DNA from: an uncultured Gelidibacter sp.
Lineage (GTDB): Bacteria; Bacteroidota; Bacteroidia; Flavobacteriales; Flavobacteriaceae
Length of the DNA stretch: 64,000 nt
Assembly (NCBI RefSeq): GCF_947500795.1
Contig: NZ_CANMTE010000001.1
Location: 248,001-312,000 of the forward strand
Reading direction: 5' to 3'
How positions within the stretch are numbered: the stretch's first letter is position 1; every line of letters starts with the position of its first letter. Positions 16,219 to 24,439 of this stretch are shown in pieces. A program made the position numbers and the translations under genes. Below the pieces are notes generated by a model. It was not told the DNA's origin, searched no databases, and saw only the letters and a program-made list of their open reading frames with translations.

Positions 16219-16320
16219 TTATTCGCCCTTAGTTTTAAGTCGGGTGATGGTAATACCGATATAGGCTCCAATTCCGCCAGAAACTACGATGGAAATGATG
16301 AGAATGATAGTGTCGTTCAT
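16219..16320 (-). pseudogene. rmuC: detached N-terminal anchor of RmuC with in-frame TAA
   Basis: From the ATG at 16320 the minus strand encodes 33 residues: MNDTIILIISIVVSGGIGAY then IGITITRLKTKGE. This is a single transmembrane helix plus a basic stop-transfer, as in complete RmuC proteins. A TAA (16219-16221) follows. Beyond it the same frame continues without break as SVLEERITSFQYQLKDSKEQ... into the RmuC coiled coil. A single A-to-T change (Lys AAA to TAA) would explain it. The whole frame 14935-16320 is 462 codons, the normal RmuC length. Confidence 0.7.
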
Positions 16321-16458
16321 TTAAAATTTCAATTTTACCAAAGATAGATTTTTTTAAGCGACGTTCGAATTTGGAAAATGTAAGATTTGGTTGTTATTGA
16401 AAAGTAAATGCTCCTAATAGAGTAGGGCACCAACCGTAAAAGTGCTGTTGACGAAAGC

Positions 16459-17253
16459 TTATTTTTTAACCTTAAAACTTCCCGTATTTTGATCGAAGGC
16501 AATCAAATCTTCAGGGAATAAGGTATTAAAAGTACCGTCTGAAATCAAGTGACAAGGCGTGCCTGAGATTACCGAAGTACTATTCATCACAATCATCACG
16601 TCACACAGTTGAATGGCCAAATCTATTTCATGCGATGAAAATAATATGGTTTTCCCGGTTTCTTTGGCCAATCTTTGAAGTAATTTTAAGATGTAGGCCT
16701 TGTGGTACATGTCCAGATGCGTAGTAGGCTCATCCAAAATAATCAAGTCGGTGTCTTGTGCAAGAGCTCGTGCAATCATCACTTTTTGGAGCTGGCCATC
16801 ACTCAATTCAAAACACTTTTTATCTTTTAGAGGAACAATATTTGTTTGTTGAAGTGCATTTTCGATAATCGCTAAATCATCTGCAGAAAGGCTGCCAACC
16901 CAATTAGTGTAGGGTTGTCGCCCTAAAGCTACCAATTCGAACACAGAAAGGTTTTTAGAAGCTATTTGTTCAGTGAGTACCAAACTTAGTTGTTTTGCCA
17001 ATTCCACCGTAGTGTAATCTCTTATAGACTTTGAATTGATGAAAATATCCCCTTGTAGCGGTTTTTGAACTGTGGTTAACGTACGTAAAAGTGTTGATTT
17101 CCCAATCCCATTTGCACCCACCAATCCGATGAGTTGTCCTTTTTGTAATGTGATATTTATACCATCAGCAATCACATTGGTACCTTTTTTAGAAGTGTAA
17201 CCAACGGAGAGGTTTTTAGTTTCGAGGACGATATGTTGCTCTTTTTTTATCAC
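16459..17253 (-). CDS. btuD: ABC transporter ATPase, BtuD/FecE family
   Basis: This is the cytoplasmic ATPase of a B12 or iron-chelate importer. Walker A is GANGIGKST (residues 46-54), the signature loop is LSDGQLQKV, and Walker B with the D-loop is LIILDEPTTHLD, followed by the switch His in FSSHEID. Its 264 residues are usual for FecE/BtuD. It is the last gene of a three-gene minus-strand set (binding protein, permease, ATPase) and directly abuts the permease. The divergent cobalamin riboswitch and BtuB-type receptor make vitamin B12 the most likely substrate; the symbol rests on this context. Confidence 0.85.
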   Translation of the reverse strand: MIKKEQHIVLETKNLSVGYTSKKGTNVIADGINITLQKGQLIGLVGANGIGKSTLLRTLTTVQKPLQGDIFINSKSIRDYTTVELAKQLSLVLTEQIASKNLSVFELVALGRQPYTNWVGSLSADDLAIIENALQQTNIVPLKDKKCFELSDGQLQKVMIARALAQDTDLIILDEPTTHLDMYHKAYILKLLQRLAKETGKTILFSSHEIDLAIQLCDVMIVMNSTSVISGTPCHLISDGTFNTLFPEDLIAFDQNTGSFKVKK

Positions 17254-18276
17254 TTAAAAAAACATTTTGCGTTTTCGTGTCAATAACCAAATAACTACTG
17301 GTGCGCCTACCAATGACGTGATAGCGTTAATTGGTAAGGTATAATCGCTGGTTGGTAATTGTGCGATACTATCGCAGATTAACATTACGATGCCACCAAA
17401 TAAAAACACTGCCGGCAATAAAATTTTATGATTGGAGGTATGGAAAATTTGACGTGTCATATGTGGTATCGCTAATCCGATAAACGCAATTGGACCCGCA
17501 AATGCAGTAATGGTTCCTGCCAATAAACTTGTTGCTATAATGATAACCAATCGGCTTTGCTTTAATTTTAACCCTAAACTCTTGGCGTAGTTTTCCCCCA
17601 ATAATAAGGTGTTCAAACCTTTTATAGAACTGATGGTCATCAAAATTCCTGCAAGATAGATTAAGAAAAAGATAAACAATTCCTTCCACGAAAGATTGCC
17701 CAAACTTCCAAATCCCCAAAAGATATACTGTTGTAATTCTTCGGCAGAACTAAAATAAGAAAGCACACTCACCACAGCCGAAGTGATACTTCCAAACATT
17801 AATCCGATGATAAGAATTGCCATCGTATCTCTAACTCGTGAAGATACGATCATGACTGCCAGTAACACAAGGAAACTCCCTAAACTGGCAGCCACCACGA
17901 TGCTCCATTTAGAGGTTAATAAACTAGCAAATACTCCTCCGAAGAGTCCAGATCCCAAAATGACGAGCGCCACGCCCAAACTTGCGCCTGAACTGATGCC
18001 CAGTACAAACGGTCCCGCTAATGGATTTCTAAATAATGTTTGCATCAACAATCCTGAAATCCCTAATCCTGATCCGACTAAAATGGCCGTAAAAGCTTTT
18101 GGCAAGCGGTAATTTTGAATGATATACTGCCAAGATTCATTATCAATATCGCCCACAAGACTTTTGAAAATCTCTAGGGTAGGAATCGACACTGAACCTA
18201 AACTGATGTTTACGAAAAAAAAGATGATGAGCAACGCTATCAAACTTAGAAATGGATATGTGTATTTAGTGTTCAA
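17254..18276 (-). CDS. btuC: ABC transporter permease, BtuC/FecCD family
   Basis: This 340-residue inner-membrane permease has about ten transmembrane helices. It carries the FecCD family motifs: YRLPKAFTAILVGSGLGISGLLMQTLFRNPLAGPFVLGISSGASLG at the N-terminal third, GPIAFIGLAIPHMTRQI, and the end motif LPINAITSLVGAPVVIWLL. It forms the translocation channel with the ATPase encoded directly downstream. There is no gap between the two genes, which supports an operon. Vitamin B12 is inferred as the substrate from the neighbouring riboswitch and receptor; family similarity alone would also allow haem or siderophores. Confidence 0.85.
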   Translation of the reverse strand: MNTKYTYPFLSLIALLIIFFFVNISLGSVSIPTLEIFKSLVGDIDNESWQYIIQNYRLPKAFTAILVGSGLGISGLLMQTLFRNPLAGPFVLGISSGASLGVALVILGSGLFGGVFASLLTSKWSIVVAASLGSFLVLLAVMIVSSRVRDTMAILIIGLMFGSITSAVVSVLSYFSSAEELQQYIFWGFGSLGNLSWKELFIFFLIYLAGILMTISSIKGLNTLLLGENYAKSLGLKLKQSRLVIIIATSLLAGTITAFAGPIAFIGLAIPHMTRQIFHTSNHKILLPAVFLFGGIVMLICDSIAQLPTSDYTLPINAITSLVGAPVVIWLLTRKRKMFF

Positions 18277-18318
18277 TCAGCTGTATTGGTGTTGATGAAA
18301 AGAGATTTAGATAAAAAA

Positions 18319-19461
18319 TTAATTCAATTTTTTAAAGAAGGAGGGCTCATAATCTTCCATTAATTCAGGATGGCAGACTTTTATCAAATCCTTTAAAACT
18401 AAATCTGGACGCGCCATGCCCATTTCAAAGTAGGAAACGCCGCCTGTTTTACCCGTTGAATTAACAAAAGAATACACTTTTCCTTGTTGGAAAGCCTTAA
18501 ACTTGGTATAATGTGGATTTGCCTTTTCAATACCTTCCAAACTTGGATGATACGACGGACTGATCCAAATATCTGCATCTTGAGCCTCATTGAACACATT
18601 TTCAAAACTTAGCGAAAGACTACCTTTTGCTGTAGTTTCACTCCATAAATAATTGGCATTCGCATCTTTTAATAACATAGCTTCTGAGCTCGTTCCACTT
18701 GGCAAATACCAAACATCTTTGTGCATGGCACCACTTAATACTGTAGGTTGATTGGTAGCTTGTTCAGCTAAGGCTTTAGCTTCCAAATAATCAGTAACGA
18801 TAGTATTAAAGATGGTATTGGCTTCTTTTTCCTTATCGTAAAGCGCTCCGAAAACTTTTATCCACTCTGCTTTTGCCAAAGGAGAAGCTTCTACCCATTC
18901 GCCATTAAAAATAACAGGAATACCCGCTTTTTGAATGTTATCAAAGGTTTTGTTATTCCCATCAATTCCAAAACCGATGACTAATTCTGGTCTGAGTTCT
19001 AGTAAAACTTCTGTATTAATGCTTTCATTTTTGCCCAATTCTCTTACGTTGCCACTGTCAATCAAAGCCCTCGTTTTTTCAGAAGACACATAATCAGTTC
19101 CTGGAAAGCCAATCAATGTTTGCTCAACATTTAATAATTCCAATCCGGGGATGTGAGTAGTGGAAGTCACTACAATTTTTTCAATAGGCGTAATCAAAAC
19201 CGCGTTATAATCATCTTTATTTAAGGTGATTTTTGGCGCCATGTCTTTGTTGATCAATGCATAGCGAAAGGTTTGTTCAGATTTTGGCCATGGATTTTTA
19301 ATGGTCAAGACCTTAAAATCCTTATGGTCTTCAATTGAAAAGCCTTGCGCATATAAGAGCGTGTCTGTTTGGGCAGCGGGCGTTTGGTTTATTTTTGATT
19401 GTGTTGTTTCCTTGCAGTTTACAAGGAAAAGGAAGAGAAAAAGAAACGGAATAGTCTTCAA
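18319..19461 (-). CDS. btuF: ABC transporter substrate-binding lipoprotein, BtuF-like
   Basis: This is a periplasmic binding protein of the helical-backbone (BtuF/FecB) class. A lipoprotein signal (KTIPFLFLFLFLVNC) precedes two lobes, with VVTSTTHIPGLELLNVEQTLIGFPG in the first and ADIWISPSYHPSLEGIEKANPHY in the second. No ATG precedes the signal peptide in this frame. The open frame runs upstream to 19545, but a minus-strand -7 element at 19489-19482 would lie inside it. I therefore choose TTG at 19461, which gives a normal 380-residue lipoprotein. It is the first gene of the uptake operon and is divergent from the riboswitch-controlled receptor. Confidence 0.8.
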   Translation of the reverse strand: MKTIPFLFLFLFLVNCKETTQSKINQTPAAQTDTLLYAQGFSIEDHKDFKVLTIKNPWPKSEQTFRYALINKDMAPKITLNKDDYNAVLITPIEKIVVTSTTHIPGLELLNVEQTLIGFPGTDYVSSEKTRALIDSGNVRELGKNESINTEVLLELRPELVIGFGIDGNNKTFDNIQKAGIPVIFNGEWVEASPLAKAEWIKVFGALYDKEKEANTIFNTIVTDYLEAKALAEQATNQPTVLSGAMHKDVWYLPSGTSSEAMLLKDANANYLWSETTAKGSLSLSFENVFNEAQDADIWISPSYHPSLEGIEKANPHYTKFKAFQQGKVYSFVNSTGKTGGVSYFEMGMARPDLVLKDLIKVCHPELMEDYEPSFFKKLN

Positions 19462-19481
19462 AGCATTTTTAATTTGAATGT

Positions 19482-19489
19482 CAAATTTA
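19482..19489 (-). promoter_or_regulatory. -7 promoter element of btuF operon
   Basis: The minus strand reads TAAATTTG, matching TAnnTTTG. It ends 20 bases before the proposed TTG start at 19461, the same spacing seen at carB and the ABC-F gene. It supports the short form of the binding protein. Confidence 0.5.
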
Positions 19490-19566
19490 AGATTATTTAA
19501 TTGATTTAAACACGGCCATATTTTTAAAACCGTTCTCGCAACCAACTACAATCCATTTAAAATGAT

Positions 19567-19574
19567 TAATTTTG
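19567..19574 (+). promoter_or_regulatory. -7 promoter element of the riboswitch-btuB transcript
   Basis: TAATTTTG matches TAnnTTTG and lies just before the first paired element of the cobalamin riboswitch. Transcription would begin at about 19580, so the whole aptamer is transcribed. No -33 TTG is visible at standard spacing. Confidence 0.5.
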
Positions 19575-19581
19575 CGCAGAA

Positions 19582-19770
19582 TTTTGGTTTGACATATTCA
19601 TCTATGTCGATTAAAAGGGAATCTGGTTAGAATCCAGGACTGTTCCCGCAACTGTAAGTTTTTGTCCACTGTTTTGGACTGCTCAAATTGAGATGTTACA
19701 CACTTCAATTGCCACTGGTTTAACAACTGGGAAGGTATTGTAACATAAAACAAGTCAGGAGACCTGCCAA
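19582..19770 (+). ncRNA. cobalamin (adenosylcobalamin-type) riboswitch
   Basis: The conserved aptamer landmarks appear in order. They are AAAAGGGAAtctGG..., TCCAGGACTGTTCCCGCAACTG (19614-19655 region), GCCACTG (19711-19717), and the closing B12 box AGTCAGGAGACCTGCC at 19753-19768. It lies in the leader of the TonB receptor gene, which starts 47 bases after the box. That gap contains a GGCT/AGCC-capable stretch close to the start codon. Control of translation start or of termination near the ATG is likely. Established function: binding of cobalamin turns off the downstream uptake genes. Confidence 0.96.
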
Positions 19771-19814
19771 TTTCATCCATCACGAGCGGCTTTCGGGTAA
19801 AGAGCCTTAAGATT

Positions 19815-21644
19815 ATGAGAAAACTAGTATACATTTTTTTAGGTTTAGTTATTGGTAATTTCACTATTGCCCATGCACAATTGGATTCCATTCAACAATT
19901 GGATGAAGTTATTTTGAGCGATAATAAATTAAAAAACTTCTCCAAGGGTTACAAAATAACAGTACTATCCGATTCTGTATTGCAAAAAAGTAATGGGTCT
20001 TTGACGGATTTACTGCGCTATAATTCCAATCTCTATTTTAAGGAAAGTGGATATGGCATGGTGTCTTCAGTGTCTTTTAGAGGGACAAACGCCTCACAAA
20101 CTGCAGTAGTTTGGAATGGCATCAACATCAATTCACAGCTTAACGGTCAAGTCGATTTTAATACGTTTAATAATTCTAATTATGATGCTGTTGAAATCAG
20201 AAGTGGCGGCGGAAGCGTACAATATGGTAGCGGTGCAATTGGTGGAAGTGTGCATTTAAGTAACGCCTTGTCATTTAAAAAACATGCTGATCATAAAGTC
20301 AAAATGAGTTATGGAAGTTTTGATACCAAACGTGCAAATTACCAACTTTCAACGGGGGATGAGCAATGGTCCGTTAATTTTGGTGTGGGCTATGTGGATT
20401 CTGAAAATGATTACAAATACCTTGGGTCGAATAAAACCAATGTCAACGGGCAATATGAGAACTTAAGTTTCAATGTTAATGCGGGATATTTTTTGAATAA
20501 CAAGAATGTTTTAAAGCTCTACCATCAAAGTTTTCTTGGCGATCGTAATTTTTCAGGAACACGAGTCGCGCCTTCCAAATCGCGATATGAAGACACCAAT
20601 CATAGGTCGATGTTAGAGTGGGGGCTTTTTCATAATAATCTTTCATCAAAATTAAAAGTTGTTCACCTTTTTGAGGAATTTAAATATTTTGAGAATAAAG
20701 ACGCAGAGCACTATTCATTTGGAAACGTTAAAAGTTTTATAGGAAACCACAATTTCAATATCAAACTGAATGATGCCATTGAAGTACGTTCAATTCTTGA
20801 GTTTTCTAAATATATTGGTGAAGGTGATAGTTTTGGAAGCCCGGAAAGAGAGGCATTTTCTGCCACAGGCTTGTTAAGGCATCAAGTGTCTGATGCCTTT
20901 ATTTATGGACTGAATATTAGAAAGGATTTCACCTCAGGTTTTAAAAGTCCTTTGGTGTTCTCTGCAGATGCTGAATATCGCTTCAGCGATTCGTATACCT
21001 TGAAATTAAATGGATCACGGAATTTTAGAGTGCCATCTTTCAATGATTTGTATTGGAAGCCGGGCGGTAATTTGGATTTGCTTCCAGAATTATCACATCA
21101 AATAGATCTCGGTCAGGAATTTTCGTCACGCTTTTTCGATGTAAAAGTCAACACGTATTATATCAAAACTAAAGATATGATTCAGTGGATTCCTGATAAC
21201 ACGGGATTATTCAGGCCACAAAACGTCAATAAAGTGAAGAGTTATGGTGCTGAGTTGGAACTGTTTTTAAGGTATCACATAAATGGTCATCAGTTCAACT
21301 TAAATTCAGGCTATTCCTATACGGTTTCTAAAAATGAAGCAACAGGAAAACAATTAATCTATGTGCCTTTACATAAAGCTAATTTAAACTTCAGCTACAG
21401 TTTTAAGGCTATGGAGTTGGTTTATCAACATCTTATAAATGATGAAGTAGATATTATTGGAGGGCAGCTTAAAGGTTATAACGTAGGCAATATTGGGCTC
21501 GCCTATCATTATGATGTGTTTGAAAACGTGAATAGTATTTTACAATTTAATATCAATAACCTCTACAATTCAAATTACGAAAACGTGGCTTTGAGGCCAA
21601 TGCCAAATAGAAATTATCAATTACAATTAACACTGAAATTTTAA
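19815..21644 (+). CDS. btuB: TonB-dependent outer-membrane receptor, BtuB-like
   Basis: This 609-residue outer-membrane receptor has a signal peptide (residues 1-22). A plug domain at about 30-150 contains DEVILSDNKLKNF near the TonB-box position, SVSFRGTNASQTAVVWNGININS and VEIRSGGGSVQYGSGAIGGSV. A 22-strand barrel follows, ending in the aromatic YQLQLTLKF. The cobalamin riboswitch directly upstream identifies vitamin B12 or another corrinoid as the ligand. It is followed after four bases by a beta-propeller lipoprotein gene, which suggests a receptor plus surface-lid pair. It is divergent from the matching ABC transporter. Confidence 0.9.
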   Translation: MRKLVYIFLGLVIGNFTIAHAQLDSIQQLDEVILSDNKLKNFSKGYKITVLSDSVLQKSNGSLTDLLRYNSNLYFKESGYGMVSSVSFRGTNASQTAVVWNGININSQLNGQVDFNTFNNSNYDAVEIRSGGGSVQYGSGAIGGSVHLSNALSFKKHADHKVKMSYGSFDTKRANYQLSTGDEQWSVNFGVGYVDSENDYKYLGSNKTNVNGQYENLSFNVNAGYFLNNKNVLKLYHQSFLGDRNFSGTRVAPSKSRYEDTNHRSMLEWGLFHNNLSSKLKVVHLFEEFKYFENKDAEHYSFGNVKSFIGNHNFNIKLNDAIEVRSILEFSKYIGEGDSFGSPEREAFSATGLLRHQVSDAFIYGLNIRKDFTSGFKSPLVFSADAEYRFSDSYTLKLNGSRNFRVPSFNDLYWKPGGNLDLLPELSHQIDLGQEFSSRFFDVKVNTYYIKTKDMIQWIPDNTGLFRPQNVNKVKSYGAELELFLRYHINGHQFNLNSGYSYTVSKNEATGKQLIYVPLHKANLNFSYSFKAMELVYQHLINDEVDIIGGQLKGYNVGNIGLAYHYDVFENVNSILQFNINNLYNSNYENVALRPMPNRNYQLQLTLKF

Positions 21645-21648
21645 ATTT

Positions 21649-22707
21649 ATGACACTTAAAAAACATTTAGTATTAGGATTATCTCTTGTGATGTTATCTT
21701 TCGCTTGTAGTAATGATGACAACAACAATGAGCCAGAAGCAAGTGGCGCTTACGAAAACGGAATATTGATTACCAATGAAGGTGGCTATAGTCAGGGTAA
21801 TGGTTCTGTATCTTTTGTATCAATGGATTTTTCATTTGCGGAAAACTCTATATTTTCAAAGGTTAACGGAAAGTTATTGGGCGATACCGTACAAAGTATG
21901 GCTTTCCATGAAGATTTAGCCTACATCATCGTGAACAACTCTCAAAAAATTGAAGTGGTAAACCGTTACACATTTGAGTCGGTTGCTACTATTGACGCTG
22001 GATTGAATAACCCGCGCTTCATGACTATTTTATTAGGAAAAGGATATGTGACCAATTGGGGTGATGGCTCTAATCCGTCTGATGATTATGTTGCAGTAAT
22101 CAATTTAGAAACTAAGGAAGTTACAAGCACTATTCCAGTGGAAGAAGGCCCGGAAAGAATCGTTTCTAATGGTACGGCAGCCTATGTAGCACACAAAGGT
22201 GGTTATGGTCAAAACAATATTGTTTCAGTGATTAATCCGAATGGCACTGTTTTAAAAACGATAGCTGTTGGTGATGTGCCAAATTCTTTGGTGTTTGATA
22301 ATTTAGGCAGATTGCACGTATTGTCAGAAGGTAAACCATCTTGGACAACAGACGAAACTGGAGGTAAATTGAGCATGATTGATGTGAATTCTAACACGGT
22401 GGTTAGCACTTTAGAATTTGGTGCAAAACAACATCCTGCTAACCTGGCTTACGAAGGATCACTTTATTATACTTTAGACGGCGACGTTTTTAAACTTGAA
22501 GTTGGAAGTGCTAGTTTGCCAACCACTTCAGTAGTACAAGGTGTTAGCTTTAATTATATGACTATTAATAATGGCGTTTTATATGGTGCTGATGCAGGTA
22601 ATTATACGACAAATGGAACTTTAAAAAGCTATGATTTAACCACTTTTGCTGCAAAGAATTCTAAAGAAGTAGGCATTATTCCTGGTGGAATTTATTTCAA
22701 TAATTAG
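21649..22707 (+). CDS. beta-propeller surface lipoprotein, BtuG-like
   Basis: This 352-residue lipoprotein has Cys20 after LSFA and an acidic SNDDNNNEPE stretch that resembles a surface export signal. The rest is a run of about seven propeller blades of the YncE/DUF5074 type: NGILITNEGG, VQSMAFHEDLAYIIVNN, RFMTILLGKGYVTNWG, PERIVSNGTAAYVAHKG, and VPNSLVFDNLGRLHVL. In Bacteroides, BtuG is such a surface propeller that captures vitamin B12 on top of BtuB. Here the gene sits four bases after a riboswitch-controlled btuB, so a BtuG role is a strong inference from context and fold. Sequence identity to BtuG was not tested. Confidence 0.75.
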   Translation: MTLKKHLVLGLSLVMLSFACSNDDNNNEPEASGAYENGILITNEGGYSQGNGSVSFVSMDFSFAENSIFSKVNGKLLGDTVQSMAFHEDLAYIIVNNSQKIEVVNRYTFESVATIDAGLNNPRFMTILLGKGYVTNWGDGSNPSDDYVAVINLETKEVTSTIPVEEGPERIVSNGTAAYVAHKGGYGQNNIVSVINPNGTVLKTIAVGDVPNSLVFDNLGRLHVLSEGKPSWTTDETGGKLSMIDVNSNTVVSTLEFGAKQHPANLAYEGSLYYTLDGDVFKLEVGSASLPTTSVVQGVSFNYMTINNGVLYGADAGNYTTNGTLKSYDLTTFAAKNSKEVGIIPGGIYFNN

Positions 22708-22759
22708 TAAGATTAAAAATTGAATCTTTTTTGTCCCGAACTGAAAGTTCATTAAATAA

Positions 22760-22788
22760 AAAAAACCGCTGAAAAGCGGTTTTTTTAT
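22760..22788. terminator. bidirectional rho-independent terminator
   Basis: AAAACCGCT (22762-22770) and AGCGGTTTT (22775-22783) form a strong stem with a short GAAA loop. A-rich and T-rich flanks make it work both ways, for genes ending at 22707 (+) and 22809 (-). Confidence 0.9.
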
Positions 22789-22808
22789 ACTCTATACTGT
22801 AAATGATA

Positions 22809-24287
22809 TTACTTCAAGTTGTTGAAAATTGAAATGTTATCATCAAAATCAATGTACATTTCATTATCTAAAAACTTCGCATCAACATTATCTTTTAAAG
22901 GAACTAGGTTGTTATCCACAGAAGGGAATGGACGACTCTTACCTGTAATGTCAGCAATTGCTTTTGCTAAAAATGGCTCATTAACATCGCCTAAAACACC
23001 AAGGTTGTTGACCATTTCTCTCATTTTAAACTGTTCCAAAGCACTTTCCATACCCGTTGGAGCAACAGGCTCATTGTTTTTGTTGATTGACATAGCTACA
23101 AGAGGTTGCAATGCATAGGTGTGATTTGGATTAGCGTTTTGACGCGAAAAATTAGCCGAGTCATAAAGAGTAATCGACGCTTGCGATTTTCCAGTAGTTT
23201 TTTCTCCAATTTGAACCACGGTAATATATGGTGCAAGACTGTTTAAAATCAATTCACTTGCAGATGCAGTTCTGTTGGTTGTCAACACATAAATCTTATC
23301 TAAGTTAAGAGAGTTGATGGCTCCACCAGCTTCTTCAGCAAAGTTTCTGAAATTGAATGATGTGTTTTCTGACTGTAAGTTTTTGTTATAAACAAGTTTG
23401 GAGAAAACCTGACCATTAAATTGACCTGTAATCATACTTGCTAAGTTAGCAGCAGTATTAACGGATCCACCACCATTATATCTTAAGTCTAAAACTAAAT
23501 GTTGAACACCTGCAGTTTTAAATTCGCCAAAAGCAGCATTTAATTGTTTGTCATAATTTCTTGTAAAACCATTGTACATTAAGTATCCAATTTTCTTTCC
23601 TTCAACTTCAATGACTTTGGAAACATGGATCGGGTTTTCATTATATTCTACTTTCGTAATCGTAGATGATGTGTTGTTAGAAACAATTCGGTCATCATCA
23701 GTAGTAGCCGTTCCGTTGGTGTTATAATCAGCAAAATTTAAGGTGTAAGTATCAGGTCTTAAAAGCGTAGCAAAATTATTTACCGTCATTGGAACACCGT
23801 CAATAGCGTTAAATATTTGTCCACGTTTTACGCCTTCAGTCTTCGCAGGGCTATCGTTAAGCACCATACGTACAAGACCAAATACAGCATTAGGATCTTG
23901 AGGTTGTCTGTAGAAATTAAATTCTAAACCGTTACTTTTAAAAACACCCGTAAACTGCTTTTCTAAAGCAATATAATCTGAGGTTATAAAACTAAAACGG
24001 TCAACAAGTTCTGGCTTGTGAAGTAAACTTTCGAATAAATCTTCAGGCTTTTCAAAACTGTTAATATAATCTGCGTAAGCTTTTTCAGTCGTAAAACGAG
24101 TATCTGCTAAATTTGGAATTTCATCTTTATACAGATAAAATATATTCATCGCTTTCCAAACAAAGTCATTAACCTCATTTAATTTGGTTTCAGTAGGTGG
24201 TTCAATGGTGTCATCTTTGTCTTTAGAACAACTCGTGTTAAGACCAAATGCAACAAGTGCAAACAGGGCAAACTTTAAAATTTTCAT
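22809..24287 (-). CDS. S41 family C-terminal processing peptidase, lipoprotein
   Basis: This 492-residue lipoprotein has Cys20 (GLNTSC, then SKDKDD). A PDZ-like region at about 130-210 (AVFGLVRMVLNDSPAKTEGVKRGQIFNAIDG) is followed by the S41 protease domain. That domain contains KIGYLMYNGF, VQHLVLDLRYNGGGSVNTAANLASM and LTTNRTASASELILNSLAPY. The serine in TASASE is the likely nucleophile, and the Lys in QIGEKTTGKSQAS the likely base. It probably trims or degrades envelope proteins. It is transcribed divergently from an ECF sigma operon, with 152 bases between the starts. Confidence 0.88.
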   Translation of the reverse strand: MKILKFALFALVAFGLNTSCSKDKDDTIEPPTETKLNEVNDFVWKAMNIFYLYKDEIPNLADTRFTTEKAYADYINSFEKPEDLFESLLHKPELVDRFSFITSDYIALEKQFTGVFKSNGLEFNFYRQPQDPNAVFGLVRMVLNDSPAKTEGVKRGQIFNAIDGVPMTVNNFATLLRPDTYTLNFADYNTNGTATTDDDRIVSNNTSSTITKVEYNENPIHVSKVIEVEGKKIGYLMYNGFTRNYDKQLNAAFGEFKTAGVQHLVLDLRYNGGGSVNTAANLASMITGQFNGQVFSKLVYNKNLQSENTSFNFRNFAEEAGGAINSLNLDKIYVLTTNRTASASELILNSLAPYITVVQIGEKTTGKSQASITLYDSANFSRQNANPNHTYALQPLVAMSINKNNEPVAPTGMESALEQFKMREMVNNLGVLGDVNEPFLAKAIADITGKSRPFPSVDNNLVPLKDNVDAKFLDNEMYIDFDDNISIFNNLK

Positions 24288-24439
24288 AATTTTTCTTTTT
24301 CTATTAAATAACTTGAAGCGTTATTTTGGTCTAAATTTACAGACATTATTGTAAAATCAAAACTATTTGTAACAAAACTGACGCTCTATCGTCGTAAGTA
24401 AAGAAACAGGTTTAACTCACTTGTTATAAACTAACCATA

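Noticed and set aside
16459-18276. Siderophore or haem importer instead of a B12 importer
   Set aside because: The ATPase and permease families allow it, but the adjacent cobalamin riboswitch and BtuB/BtuG-like genes favour B12. Kept only as an alternative.
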